From Burkholderia sp. Ac-20365 (GTDB lineage: Bacteria > Pseudomonadota > Gammaproteobacteria > Burkholderiales > Burkholderiaceae), in contig NZ_JAAGPI010000022.1 in the NCBI RefSeq assembly GCF_017104715.1, positions 62,001 through 126,000 on the forward strand: a stretch of 64,000 nt of DNA, in the 5' to 3' direction. Shown here piece after piece: positions 17,149 through 26,424 of this stretch. How positions within the stretch are numbered: the stretch's first letter is position 1; each line of letters begins with the position of its first letter. The position numbers and the translations under genes were made by a program. The notes under the pieces were generated by a model that made no database searches, was not told the origin of the DNA, and saw only the letters and a program-made list of their open reading frames with translations.

Positions 17149-17921
17149 ATCGGCTGCAAGGCAAGGTCGCGCTCGTGACGGGTGCGGGACGCGGCATCGG
17201 CGCAGCGATCGCGACGGCGTTTGCCCGCGAAGGCGCGGCTGTCGTGCTCGCGGAACTCGACCTCGAAACCGCGCAATCGACTGCCGCCGACATCGCTGCG
17301 CAAACGGGCGGCAAGACGCTCGCCGTGCAAACCGATGTCACGCAATCGGCCTCCGTGCAGCGTGCGGTGAGCGAAGGCGAAAAGGCATTCGGCGCGATCG
17401 ACGTGCTGGTGAACAACGCCGGCATCAATGTGTTCTGCGATCCGCTCACGATGACCGACGACGACTGGCGCCGCTGCTTCGCCGTCGACCTCGACGGCGT
17501 ATGGAACGGTTGCCGCGCGGTGTTGCCGGGCATGGTCGAGCGCGGCGCGGGCAGCATCGTGAACATCGCGTCGACGCACTCGTTCAAGATCATTCCGGGC
17601 TGCTTTCCGTACCCGGTTGCGAAGCACGGTGTGATTGGCCTCACGCGTGCGCTCGGCATCGAATACGCGCCGCGCAACGTGCGCGTGAATGCGATTGCGC
17701 CGGGCTACATCGAAACGCAACTGACGCGCGACTGGTGGGACGGCCAGAACGATCCCGCCGCCGCAAAACAGGCAACGCTCGACTTGCAGCCGATGGGCCG
17801 CATCGGCAAGCCGGAAGAAGTCGCGATGACAGCCGTCTTCCTCGCATCGGATGAAGCGCCTTTCATCAACGCGAGTTGCATCACCGTCGATGGCGGGCGC
17901 TCGGCGCTCTATCACGACTGA
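17145..17921 (+). CDS. SDR-family sugar dehydrogenase (first of two)
   Basis: A 258-residue short-chain dehydrogenase. The NAD(P) motif is TGAGRGIGAAIA (from about residue 13), NNAGI lies near residue 90, and the catalytic YPVAK sits at about residue 156 with the partner Ser in VNIASTHSF. An Asp/Glu-containing segment after the second strand (LAELDLE) favours NAD over NADP. The ATG overlaps the dgoA stop (ATGA), so it is in the dgoKA operon. It resembles L-fucose/D-galactose-type dehydrogenases, and a role in oxidising an aldose or a keto-deoxy intermediate is inferred from context. Confidence 0.85.
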   Translation: MNRLQGKVALVTGAGRGIGAAIATAFAREGAAVVLAELDLETAQSTAADIAAQTGGKTLAVQTDVTQSASVQRAVSEGEKAFGAIDVLVNNAGINVFCDPLTMTDDDWRRCFAVDLDGVWNGCRAVLPGMVERGAGSIVNIASTHSFKIIPGCFPYPVAKHGVIGLTRALGIEYAPRNVRVNAIAPGYIETQLTRDWWDGQNDPAAAKQATLDLQPMGRIGKPEEVAMTAVFLASDEAPFINASCITVDGGRSALYHD

Positions 17922-18102
17922 GCAGTACAAAGAACAAAGCAGAACAAAGCAGTAGCGAAGGAACAGAAAAAGCAGCAAAGCCGCCTTGTGAAACGAGGTG
18001 GCGACGTGAACCGCCTGACGCGCTGGCCGCGTGCGTCGGTGGCGGTACAAGAAGACGCGGCCGATAACCTTCTCGTTACTCATTAGTCAGGAGACACGCA
18101 TC

Positions 18103-19101
18103 ATGAAACGCAGAATTTTCCTCACGCTGGCAGCAGCGGCGACGGCGGTGCTGTTCAACGCACCCGTTGCGCAAGCCGCCGACCCGGTCAAGATCGGCTT
18201 CCTCGTGAAGCAGCCGGAAGAGCCGTGGTTCCAGGACGAGTGGAAGTTCGCCGAAGCGGCCGCAAAGGAAAAGGGCTTCACGCTCGTGAAGATCGGCGCG
18301 CCGTCGGGTGAGAAGGTCATGAGCGCAATCGACAACCTCGCTGCGCAAAAGGCGCAAGGCTTCGTGATCTGCACGCCGGACGTCAAGCTCGGACCGGGCA
18401 TCGTCGCGAAGGCGAAGGCTGACGGCCTGAAGATGATGACGGTGGACGACCGTCTGGTCGACGGCGCAGGCAAGCCGATCGAGTCGGTGCCGCATATGGG
18501 CATCTCGGCTTACAACATCGGCAAGCAGGTCGGTGAAGGCATCGCGGCTGAAATCAAGAAGCGTGGCTGGGACATGAAGGACGTCGGCGCCATCGACGTG
18601 ACCTACGAACAGCTGCCGACCGCGCATGACCGCACGGCAGGCGCCACCGACGCGCTGATCGCAGCGGGCTTCCCGAAGGCGAACATCATCGCCGCGCCGC
18701 AATCGAAGACCGACACGGAAAACGCGTTCAACGCGGCGAACATCGCGCTGACGAAGAACCCGAACTTCAAGCACTGGGTCGCTTACGGCCTGAACGACGA
18801 AGCCGTGCTCGGCGCGGTGCGCGCAGCGGAAGGCCGCGGCTTCAAGGCGGACAACATGATCGGCATCGGTATCGGCGGTTCGGACTCGGCACTGAACGAG
18901 TTCAAGAAGCCGAACCCGACTGGCTTCTTCGGCACCGTGATCATCAGCCCGAAGCGCCACGGCGAAGAGACGTCGGAACTGATGTACTCGTGGATCACGC
19001 AAGGCAAGGAACCGCCGAAGCTCACGCTGACGACGGGCATGCTGGCCACGCGCGACAACGTCGGCGAAGTGCGTGAAAAGATGGGCCTCGCGTCGAAGTA
19101 A
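18103..19101 (+). CDS. araF: AraF-like periplasmic sugar-binding protein
   Basis: A 332-residue ABC substrate-binding protein. Residues 1-25 (MKRRIFLTLAAAATAVLFNA...AQA) form a signal peptide with an AQA/ADP cleavage site. The mature part begins VKIGFLVKQPEEPWFQDEW, as in E. coli arabinose-binding protein AraF, which also binds D-galactose. The ATG at 18103 is preceded by CAGGAG. The 181-base gap upstream contains short AGAACAAAGC direct repeats but no gene. With araG and araH it makes a high-affinity pentose/hexose importer. The ligand (L-arabinose, D-galactose or D-fucose) is not certain. Confidence 0.92.
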   Translation: MKRRIFLTLAAAATAVLFNAPVAQAADPVKIGFLVKQPEEPWFQDEWKFAEAAAKEKGFTLVKIGAPSGEKVMSAIDNLAAQKAQGFVICTPDVKLGPGIVAKAKADGLKMMTVDDRLVDGAGKPIESVPHMGISAYNIGKQVGEGIAAEIKKRGWDMKDVGAIDVTYEQLPTAHDRTAGATDALIAAGFPKANIIAAPQSKTDTENAFNAANIALTKNPNFKHWVAYGLNDEAVLGAVRAAEGRGFKADNMIGIGIGGSDSALNEFKKPNPTGFFGTVIISPKRHGEETSELMYSWITQGKEPPKLTLTTGMLATRDNVGEVREKMGLASK

Positions 19102-19264
19102 GCGAAGCGCATGCGCGTGAGTGCTGCTGAGCGGCATTCATGTGCCGCGCGTCCCGTCGGCGAATGACGGGACGCGCGAGCAGGAACGGATCAGAAGCAG
19201 AGGGACAAGCCATCGCGGCTGCCTTTGGAAGCGCGACGGTTCAATCGAAGTAACAGGAGGCAAA

Positions 19265-20779
19265 GTGTCAGCGACGCTGCGTTTTGACAATATCGGCAAG
19301 GTGTTTCCAGGCGTGCGTGCGCTCGACGGCATCTCTTTCGACGTGCACGCGGGCCAGGTGCATGGCCTGATGGGCGAAAACGGCGCAGGGAAATCGACCC
19401 TGCTGAAGATTCTTGGCGGTGAATATCAGCCGGATTCCGGCCGCGTGATGATCGACGGCAATGAAGTGCGCTTCGCGAATGCGGGCGCGTCGATCGGCGC
19501 GGGGATCGCGGTGATTCACCAGGAACTGCAGTACGTGCCGGACCTGACGGTGTCCGAAAACCTGCTGCTCGGCCGCCTGCCGAATACGGTCGGCTTCGTG
19601 AAGAAGGGCGACGCGAAGCGCTATGTGCGCGAGCAGCTGCAGGCGATGGGCGTGGATCTCGATCCGAACGCGAAGCTGCGCAAGCTCTCCATCGCGCAAC
19701 GCCAGATGGTCGAAATCTGCAAGGCGCTGATGCGCAACGCTCGCGTGATCGCGCTCGACGAACCGACCAGTTCGCTGTCGCACCGCGAGACGGAAGTGCT
19801 GTTCAAGCTGGTGCGCAACCTGCGCGCCGACAACCGCGCGCTGATCTACATCTCGCACCGGATGGACGAGATCTATCAGCTGTGCGACGCGTGCACGATT
19901 TTCCGCGACGGCCGCAAGGTCGCGTCGCATCCAACGCTGGAAGGCGTGAGCCGCGACACGATCGTGAGCGAAATGGTCGGCCGCGAGATTTCGGACATTT
20001 ACGGTTATCGCGCGCGCGAACTGGGCGAAGTGCGCTTCTCGGTGAAGAACATCGAAGGCAAACCGTTGACGGAGCCCGCGAGCTTCGACGTGCGGCGCGG
20101 TGAGATCGTCGGCTTCTTTGGTCTCGTTGGCGCAGGCCGCAGCGAACTGATGCACCTGATCTACGGCGACGATCCGAAGAAGGGCGGCGAACTCGTGCTC
20201 GACGGCAAGCCGATCAAGGTGAAGAGCGCGGGCGAAGCGATCCGTCAGGGCATCGTGCTGTGTCCGGAAGACCGCAAGGAAGAAGGCATCGTCGCGATTG
20301 CTTCCGTGGCGGAGAACATCAATATCAGCTGCCGCCGTCATTATCTGAAGGCGGGGCTCTTTCTCGATCGCAAGAAGGAAGCCGAGACGGCTGACCGCTT
20401 CATCAAGCTGCTGAAGATCAAGACGCCGAGCCGCCGCCAGAAGATCCGTTTTCTGTCGGGCGGTAACCAGCAGAAGGCGATTCTGTCGCGCTGGCTGGCC
20501 GAGCCGGATCTGCGTGTGGTGATTCTCGACGAACCGACGCGCGGTATCGACGTCGGCGCGAAGCACGAGATCTACAACGTGATTTACGAGCTGGCCGAGC
20601 GCGGCTGCGCAATCGTGATGATTTCGTCGGAACTGCCGGAAGTGCTGGGCGTGTCCGACCGGATCATCGTGATGCGTCAGGGGCGTATTTCCGGCGAACT
20701 GCCGCGCAGTGCCGCGACCGAGCAATCGGTGCTGAGCCTCGCGCTGCCGAAGAGTTCGACGACGGCGCAGGCGGCGTGA
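19265..20779 (+). CDS. araG: AraG-like sugar ABC transporter ATPase
   Basis: A 504-residue double ATPase, the same length as E. coli AraG. The first domain has Walker A GENGAGKSTLLK and signature LSIAQRQMVEICKALM; the second has GLVGAGRSELMHLIYG and signature LSGGNQQKAILSRWLAEPD followed by the Walker B VVILDEPTRGID. I use the GTG at 19265 because ACAGGAGG lies directly upstream and the product then begins VSATLRFDNIGKVFPG. The 163-base gap after araF shows no gene and may hold a hairpin that lowers araG relative to araF. Confidence 0.95.
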   Translation: MSATLRFDNIGKVFPGVRALDGISFDVHAGQVHGLMGENGAGKSTLLKILGGEYQPDSGRVMIDGNEVRFANAGASIGAGIAVIHQELQYVPDLTVSENLLLGRLPNTVGFVKKGDAKRYVREQLQAMGVDLDPNAKLRKLSIAQRQMVEICKALMRNARVIALDEPTSSLSHRETEVLFKLVRNLRADNRALIYISHRMDEIYQLCDACTIFRDGRKVASHPTLEGVSRDTIVSEMVGREISDIYGYRARELGEVRFSVKNIEGKPLTEPASFDVRRGEIVGFFGLVGAGRSELMHLIYGDDPKKGGELVLDGKPIKVKSAGEAIRQGIVLCPEDRKEEGIVAIASVAENINISCRRHYLKAGLFLDRKKEAETADRFIKLLKIKTPSRRQKIRFLSGGNQQKAILSRWLAEPDLRVVILDEPTRGIDVGAKHEIYNVIYELAERGCAIVMISSELPEVLGVSDRIIVMRQGRISGELPRSAATEQSVLSLALPKSSTTAQAA

Positions 20780-20877
20780 CTGCCTCGCGCCCGATGAAAC
20801 GAAAGCTGCAAGACATCTGTAACTGACAGGATCTACAACAGACCTGTAACCCGTGGGGAACGGGAGGAGTGAACCAA

Positions 20878-21894
20878 ATGCAAGCCAGAGAAAACCTCGC
20901 GCAACAGGCCGCCAAGAGCGCCGCTGATGCGCTGATTCCGCAAGCCAACGACAAGCAGAAGTGGTGGCAGCAGATCACGGAGTACAGCCTGATCGTGATC
21001 TTCGTCGTGATGTTCGTCACGATGTCGCTGACCGTCGATCACTTCTTCTCGATCGAAAATATGCTGGGCCTCGCGCTGTCGATCTCGCAGATCGGCATGG
21101 TCGCGTGCACGATGATGTTCTGTCTCGCGTCGCGCGACTTCGATCTGTCGATCGGTTCGACGGTCGCGTTCGCCGGCGTGCTCTGCGCGATGGTGCTGAA
21201 CGCGACGGGCAATACGTTCATCGCGATCATCGCGGCGGTGGTCGCGGGTTCGGTGATCGGCTTCGTGAACGGTGCGGTGATCGCGTATCTGCGCATCAAC
21301 GCGCTGATCACGACGCTCGCAACGATGGAAATCGTGCGCGGCCTCGGCTTCATCGTGTCGCACGGTCAGGCTGTGGGCGTGTCGTCGGATACGTTCATCG
21401 CGCTCGGCAGCCTGTCGATGTTCGGCGTGTCGCTGCCGATCTGGGTGACGCTGGTCTGCTTCATCGTGTTCGGCGTGATGCTGAACTCGACGGTGTACGG
21501 GCGTAACACGCTGGCAATCGGCGGCAATCCGGAAGCGTCGCGTCTGGCGGGTATCAATGTGGAACGCACGCGCGTCTACATCTTCCTGATCCAGGGCGCG
21601 GTGACGGCGCTGGCAGGTGTGATTCTCGCGTCGCGTATCACGTCGGGTCAGCCGAACGCCGCGGAAGGCTTCGAGCTGAACGTGATTTCGGCGTGCGTGC
21701 TGGGCGGCGTATCGCTGCTCGGCGGACGCGCAACGATTTCGGGCGTGGTGATCGGCGTGCTGATCATGGGCACGGTCGAAAACGTGATGAACCTGATGAA
21801 CATTGACGCGTTCTATCAGTACCTCGTGCGCGGCGCGATCCTGCTCGCTGCGGTGCTGCTGGACCAGTTGAAGAACCGCGGCTCGCGTGACTGA
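20878..21894 (+). CDS. araH: AraH-like sugar ABC transporter permease
   Basis: A 338-residue inner-membrane permease of the BPD_transp_2 family with eight to ten hydrophobic segments, starting at about residue 38 (SLIVIFVVMFVTMSL). Family motifs include LASRDFDLSIGSTVAFAGV and YGRNTLAIGGNPEASRLAGI (the coupling helix for AraG), then GGVSLLGGRATISGVVIG. The sequence GGGAGGAG ends at 20869, so the ATG at 20878 is far better placed than the GTG at 20869, which overlaps it. It forms the membrane channel for AraFG. Confidence 0.94.
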   Translation: MQARENLAQQAAKSAADALIPQANDKQKWWQQITEYSLIVIFVVMFVTMSLTVDHFFSIENMLGLALSISQIGMVACTMMFCLASRDFDLSIGSTVAFAGVLCAMVLNATGNTFIAIIAAVVAGSVIGFVNGAVIAYLRINALITTLATMEIVRGLGFIVSHGQAVGVSSDTFIALGSLSMFGVSLPIWVTLVCFIVFGVMLNSTVYGRNTLAIGGNPEASRLAGINVERTRVYIFLIQGAVTALAGVILASRITSGQPNAAEGFELNVISACVLGGVSLLGGRATISGVVIGVLIMGTVENVMNLMNIDAFYQYLVRGAILLAAVLLDQLKNRGSRD

Positions 21895-21956
21895 GCGTGA
21901 CTGATTTTTCGTCGCGCTTTACATCAGCAATCAAGTCAGAAGAAGGAAACCGAACG

Positions 21957-22757
21957 ATGTCGTCTCCCGCCAGCGCGAACGCGCGTGAACAACAGGGCGT
22001 CTACGCGCGCTATCCGAGCCTCGTGGATCGCACGGTGCTGATCACGGGCGGCGCGACGGGCATCGGCGCATCGTTCGTCGAGCATTTCGTCGCGCAGGGC
22101 GCGCGCGTCGCGTTCTTCGATATCGATGAAACGGCGGGCGACGCGCTCGCCGATCAACTCGGCGATTCGTGCCACAAACCGCTGTTCCTGCGCGTCGATC
22201 TGACCGATATCGACGCGCTGAAGAAGGCCATCGCCGACGTTCGCTCGGCGCTCGGCCCGATCGAAGCGCTGGTGAACAACGCGGCCAACGACAAGCGTCA
22301 CAAGATCGAAGACGTGACGCCCGAATCGTTCGACGCAGGCATCGCCGTCAATATCCGCCATCAGTTCTTCGCGGCGCAAGCCGTCGCAGAAGACATGAAG
22401 GCGGCCAGGCGCGGCTCGATCATCAATCTCGGCTCGATCAGCTGGATGCTGAAGAACGGCGGCTACCCGGTGTACACGCTGGCAAAAGCATCGGTGCAAG
22501 GGCTCACGAAAGGTCTCGCGCGCGATCTCGGCCCGTTCAACATTCGCGTCAATTCGCTGCTGCCGGGCTGGGTGATGACGGAAAAGCAGAAGCGCCTGTG
22601 GCTCGACGACGCCGGACGGCTCGCGATCAAACAGGGTCAGTGCATCGACGGCGAACTGCTGCCGGAAGATCTCGCGCGCATGGCGCTGTTCCTCGCCGCC
22701 GACGACAGCCGCATGATCACCGCGCAGGAAGTCATCGTCGACGGAGGGTGGGCATGA
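21957..22757 (+). CDS. SDR-family aldose 1-dehydrogenase (second of two)
   Basis: A 266-residue short-chain dehydrogenase with the NAD(P) motif LITGGATGIGASFVEHF, NNAANDKRHKIED near residue 97, and catalytic Tyr/Lys in YPVYTLAKASVQGL. The tail AQEVIVDGGWA is typical of SDRs. The N-terminus VYARYPSLVDRTVLITGG resembles bacterial D-galactose/L-arabinose 1-dehydrogenases. Its overlap with the lactonase gene (ATGA) supports a sugar-to-lactone role. I selected the ATG at 21957 because AAGAAGGAAA lies 8 bases upstream, instead of a GTG at 21897 with no such site. Confidence 0.87.
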   Translation: MSSPASANAREQQGVYARYPSLVDRTVLITGGATGIGASFVEHFVAQGARVAFFDIDETAGDALADQLGDSCHKPLFLRVDLTDIDALKKAIADVRSALGPIEALVNNAANDKRHKIEDVTPESFDAGIAVNIRHQFFAAQAVAEDMKAARRGSIINLGSISWMLKNGGYPVYTLAKASVQGLTKGLARDLGPFNIRVNSLLPGWVMTEKQKRLWLDDAGRLAIKQGQCIDGELLPEDLARMALFLAADDSRMITAQEVIVDGGWA

Positions 22758-23671
22758 GCGACACGATCACCAACGTCCAGGCCGCGCTGCTCGTCGATTC
22801 GAAGTGCACGCTGGGCGAAGGCGCAACGTGGGACGCGCGCAGCGGTCTCTTCTACTGGACGGATATTGAAGGCGCGCGGCTGTGGCGTTACGATCCGCGC
22901 GATGGCCGCAGCACGTTCTGGCGCATGCCCGAACGGCTGTCGACCTTCGCGTTGTGCGCCGATCCGCATTACATGTTGCTGGGCCTCGCGTCGCGGCTGG
23001 CGTTCTTCGACCTTGCGACGGGCGAGATCGAACCCATCGTCGATGTCGAACCTGGGATGAACACGCGCGTCAACGACGGCCGCTGCGATCGTCAGGGACG
23101 TTTCGTGTTCGGTACGAAGGATGAAGCGTCGCCGGTGAAGCCGGTCGGCGGGTTTTATCGACTGAATCAGGATCTGACACTCGAACGTTTGTCGTTGCCA
23201 TCGCCGGCAATTTCGAACAGTATCGCGTTCAGCCCCGACGGCACGACGATGTACTTCTGCGATTCGCCGACGCTGGAAATCCGCGCGTGCGATTACCTCG
23301 CAGACGGCAGCGTCGCGAACGAGCGCCTGTTCGTGAAGCTGACCGACAAGACGGGCGAGCCGGATGGTTCGACCGTCGATAGCGAAGGCGGGCTGTGGAA
23401 TGCGCAGTGGGGCGGGCGGCGCGTGGTGCGCTACGACGCGAGCGGCGTCGAGACGGAGCGCGTCGACGTGCCGACCGTGCAGCCAAGCTGCGTCGCGCTG
23501 GGCGGCGCGCAGCTCGGCACGCTGTATGTGACGAGCGCGCGCGTCGGGCTCGATGCACAGGCGCTGGCGGGCGATACGCGCGCCGGCGGTGTGTACGTCG
23601 CGACGCAGGGCCGGCGCGGTCTGCCGGAACCCGTGTTCAAGGGATCGCCTGTGACGAAACGCAACACCTGA
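22754..23671 (+). CDS. SMP-30/gluconolactonase-family sugar lactonase
   Basis: A 305-residue six-bladed beta-propeller lactonase. The first metal ligand lies in CTLGEGATWDARSGLFYWTDIEG (Glu near residue 18), and further metal and substrate residues lie in NTRVNDGRCDRQGRFVFGTKDE and SNSIAFSPDGTTMYFCDSP. The last ligand is in TGEPDGSTVDSEGGLWNAQWGG. These enzymes open aldonolactones to aldonates using a divalent cation. Its start overlaps the upstream dehydrogenase stop, so dehydrogenase and lactonase are made together: sugar to lactone to aldonate. Confidence 0.92.
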   Translation: MSDTITNVQAALLVDSKCTLGEGATWDARSGLFYWTDIEGARLWRYDPRDGRSTFWRMPERLSTFALCADPHYMLLGLASRLAFFDLATGEIEPIVDVEPGMNTRVNDGRCDRQGRFVFGTKDEASPVKPVGGFYRLNQDLTLERLSLPSPAISNSIAFSPDGTTMYFCDSPTLEIRACDYLADGSVANERLFVKLTDKTGEPDGSTVDSEGGLWNAQWGGRRVVRYDASGVETERVDVPTVQPSCVALGGAQLGTLYVTSARVGLDAQALAGDTRAGGVYVATQGRRGLPEPVFKGSPVTKRNT

Positions 23672-23862
23672 CGCCATTGGGCGAAAGATTTCCGTAGTAT
23701 CCGCAGCAGGGCAGTTCACGCCCCGAAAGCAATGAAGTTGGGGCAACAGTACATGCAGCAAAGAATCAGGAAGCGGCCGCTACGACGTGTCGCCCGCACA
23801 AGCAGCCATCTGTTCTCCGATGCGCCGATAACGCTGTCCGATGCCTCTCGTGGGAGTTTGAT

Positions 23863-24924
23863 ATGACTGTCGCGAATTCCGCTGTCCCGTCTTCTCCACA
23901 ATCCCGCGCGCGGCGCGCCCGGCTCGCGGCCACCGTGCAGCCGGTGCTCGCCGGGCCGAGCACATCCGCAGTGGCCGTCGGCGCGGGCAGTGCCGCCGAT
24001 GTCGCCTGCGTGACGCTCGCCAATTCGCTGCTGCGTCTCGATGTGGCGCCCGCGCTGGGCGGCGGCATCACGCGCTTCGACTTCCGCAACGAAGGCACGC
24101 TCGTGCCCGTGTTCCGGCGCTGCCGTCACGTCGACGGCAACACCGATGCAAACGATCTCGCCTGTTACTCGCTGCTGCCGTATTCGAACCGGATCGGCGG
24201 CGGGCAATTCATGCTGGGCGAGCGCGCTATCGACGTGCCGCTCAACCGCGCGGGCGAATCGCTGCCCATTCACGGCGACGGCTGGCTCGCGAAGTGGGAC
24301 ATCGCCGCCGCCGATGCCGAAAGCGTCACGCTCACGCTCGATCGCCGAGACGGCAAGCCGTACGCGTATCGTGCGACGCAGACTTACGCGCTCGACGGCT
24401 CGACGCTCGTCATCACGCTCGAAGTCGAAAATACGGGGCGCGAAGCGATGCCGTTCGGCGTCGGCGTGCATCCGTTTCTGGTGCGCGATGCCGACACGCA
24501 GTTGTCGGCGGCGGCTGCGGGCTTGTGGCTGTCGGGCGAAGACTGGCTGCCGGTGCGCCATGTGCCCGTGCCGCCCGCGTGGCAGTTCGGCGTCGCGTAT
24601 CCGTTGCCGCGTACGGTCGTCAATCACGCGTTCACCGGCTGGAGCGGGCACGCGACGGTCGTGTGGCCGAAGCGCCGCCTGTCGCTGACGATGTCGTCGA
24701 ACACTGAGTACTACATTCTCTACACGCCGGCGTCGAAGGACTTCTTCTGCTTCGAACCCGTCGATCATCCGATCAACGCGATGAACCTGCCGGGCGGCGC
24801 GGCCGAAAACGGCATGACGATGCTCGGGCGCGGCGAGCGGCTCGTGCGTTCGTTCAGCTTCGCGGTCGAGCGCACGGGGCTGCGGGCGGCGGCGGGCGGG
24901 CGTGCGGCGAAGCGCGGGCAGTAA
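23863..24924 (+). CDS. Aldose 1-epimerase (mutarotase)
   Basis: A 353-residue galactose-mutarotase-like protein. An approximately 45-residue Ala/Ser-rich N-terminal extension precedes the fold. Substrate-binding residues appear in YSLLPYSNRIGGGQF and PIHGDGWLAKW, catalytic His in GVHPFLVRD and catalytic Glu in DFFCFEPVDHPINAMNLP. It interconverts alpha and beta anomers so the 1-dehydrogenase can act quickly. It follows the lactonase after 191 bases in which I see no gene, so it may have its own promoter. Confidence 0.92.
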   Translation: MTVANSAVPSSPQSRARRARLAATVQPVLAGPSTSAVAVGAGSAADVACVTLANSLLRLDVAPALGGGITRFDFRNEGTLVPVFRRCRHVDGNTDANDLACYSLLPYSNRIGGGQFMLGERAIDVPLNRAGESLPIHGDGWLAKWDIAAADAESVTLTLDRRDGKPYAYRATQTYALDGSTLVITLEVENTGREAMPFGVGVHPFLVRDADTQLSAAAAGLWLSGEDWLPVRHVPVPPAWQFGVAYPLPRTVVNHAFTGWSGHATVVWPKRRLSLTMSSNTEYYILYTPASKDFFCFEPVDHPINAMNLPGGAAENGMTMLGRGERLVRSFSFAVERTGLRAAAGGRAAKRGQ

Positions 24925-25050
24925 GCGAGCTTAAGCAGGGCTGGCGCAGGAACCCGGCCCGGAAGCAGCCCAGAATCAGCCCGCAAGCGGCGTCGCGAGT
25001 AAAATACGCGGCTCATCAGTTACCCGCATTCGCGCGCCGCGAGATTTCCT

Positions 25051-25866
25051 ATGTCCACATTCATCCAGACGCTCGACCACGCATGGCACACGACGAATTC
25101 GCTGCTGTGCGTCGGCCTCGATCCTGAGCCGTCGAAGTTTCCCGGCGCGTACGCCAACCGTTCGGACGCCATCTTCGATTTCTGCAAGAAGATCGTCGAC
25201 GCGACCGCGCCTTACGCTTCGTCGTTCAAGCCGCAGATCGCCTACTTCGCCGCGCATCGCGCCGAAGACCAGCTCGAGCAGCTGATCGCGCACATTCATC
25301 TGAAGCATCCGGGTCTGCCCGTGATTCTCGACGCGAAGCGCGGCGATATCGGCAGCACGGCCGAGCAGTACGCGCGCGAAGCGTTCGAGCGTTATCGCGC
25401 CGATGCCGTCACGGTGAATCCGTACATGGGTTTCGATTCGATCGAGCCGTATCTGAATCACGAAGGCAAGGGCGTAATCGTGCTGTGCCGTACGTCGAAT
25501 CCGGGCGGCTCGGATCTGCAGTTCCTGGAGACAGGCGGACGTCCGCTGTATCAGGTGGTCGCGCAGCTCGCGGCGGAAAAGTGGAACGCGAAGGGCCAGC
25601 TGGGGCTGGTAGTCGGCGCGACGTTCCCGAAGGAAATCGAAGTGGTGCGCGGCATCGTCGGCGATATGCCGCTGCTGATTCCGGGCATCGGCGCGCAAGG
25701 CGGCGATGTCGAGGCGACCGTCAACGCGGGCCGCACGGCAGCAGGTACGGGCATGTTGATCAACTCGTCGCGCGCGATCCTGTATGCGGGAAAGGGCGAC
25801 GATTGGGTCGAGGCCGCCGCGCAGGCCGCGAAGGATACGCGCGATCGCATCAACGCGTTTCTCTAA
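25051..25866 (+). CDS. pyrF: Orotidine 5'-phosphate decarboxylase
   Basis: A 271-residue enzyme of the longer (type 2) OMP decarboxylase group, which makes UMP in pyrimidine synthesis. The catalytic Lys-Asp array is in VILDAKRGDIGSTAEQYA (near residue 94); FVGLDPEPSKFP-like LCVGLDPEPSKFP is at the N-terminus and the phosphate-binding GTGMLINSSRAILYAG near the C-terminus. A TAAAAT box at 25000-25005 is a plausible -10 element. It is convergent with the cupin gene, and a hairpin spans the junction. Confidence 0.97.
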   Translation: MSTFIQTLDHAWHTTNSLLCVGLDPEPSKFPGAYANRSDAIFDFCKKIVDATAPYASSFKPQIAYFAAHRAEDQLEQLIAHIHLKHPGLPVILDAKRGDIGSTAEQYAREAFERYRADAVTVNPYMGFDSIEPYLNHEGKGVIVLCRTSNPGGSDLQFLETGGRPLYQVVAQLAAEKWNAKGQLGLVVGATFPKEIEVVRGIVGDMPLLIPGIGAQGGDVEATVNAGRTAAGTGMLINSSRAILYAGKGDDWVEAAAQAAKDTRDRINAFL

Positions 25867-25888
25867 GACGCAGCTTGAATGTAGTGAA

Positions 25889-25913
25889 GGCCGGCCTTGC
25901 TCAAGCGCCGGCC
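25889..25913. terminator. Hairpin at the pyrF/cupin convergent junction
   Basis: Arms GGCCGGC (25889-25895) and GCCGGCC (25907-25913) pair, with inner CTT/AAG pairing. It overlaps the end of the cupin coding sequence and lacks a T-tract, so a bidirectional terminator role is only likely from its position. Confidence 0.4.
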
Positions 25914-26410
25914 GGACCGAGTTTCGCGACCAGATCCTGGTGCCGCGGATACTCGCGCAACAGCGCATCGACATCCGCAATCTCGAACTCGCTGAACTCG
26001 AATCCCGGCGCGACCGTGCAGCCGACGAGCGCAACGCTCGTCGCATCGTCGCATTGCGCGGCGAACCAGCGGCCGGACGACACCACTGCCTGAAACACGC
26101 AATCTGAATGCTCTAGCGCGTTGCCGAGGCGGTGAACGCTCAGCGAGCCGTCGTCTTCGAGCACGTAGACGTTGAGCGGATCGCCCGCGTAGAAATGCCA
26201 GACTTCGTCGGACCTGATGCGATGCCACGCCGAATGCGCGCCGTCGCACAGCAGGTAATAGATTGCCGTCGAAGCGGAACGGGAGTCGGCGGAACCTTCG
26301 CGATGCACGGCATCCGCTGAACGGTACGTCTCGCGAAAGAATCCGCCTTCGGGATGCGGCTGGAGATCGAAGCGGCGAATCAGTTCATCGCGGTCGATAT
26401 GACGGGCCAT
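25901..26410 (-). CDS. DUF985 cupin-domain protein
   Basis: A 169-residue cupin of the DUF985/YML079-like family. The start RHIDRDELIRRFDLQPHPEGGFFRETYRS is a family hallmark, and the beta-barrel segments AIYYLLCDGAHSAWHRIRSDEVWHFYAGDPLNVYVLEDDG and CTVAPGFEFSEFEIAD follow. The His/Glu positions that could bind a ligand or metal are present. The biochemical role is not known. It is followed by cinA, pgpA and thiL upstream on the same strand, with a 14-base gap to cinA, so it is the distal gene of that operon. Confidence 0.88.
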   Translation of the reverse strand: MARHIDRDELIRRFDLQPHPEGGFFRETYRSADAVHREGSADSRSASTAIYYLLCDGAHSAWHRIRSDEVWHFYAGDPLNVYVLEDDGSLSVHRLGNALEHSDCVFQAVVSSGRWFAAQCDDATSVALVGCTVAPGFEFSEFEIADVDALLREYPRHQDLVAKLGPAGA

Positions 26411-26424
26411 GATTGCCTGCTCGC

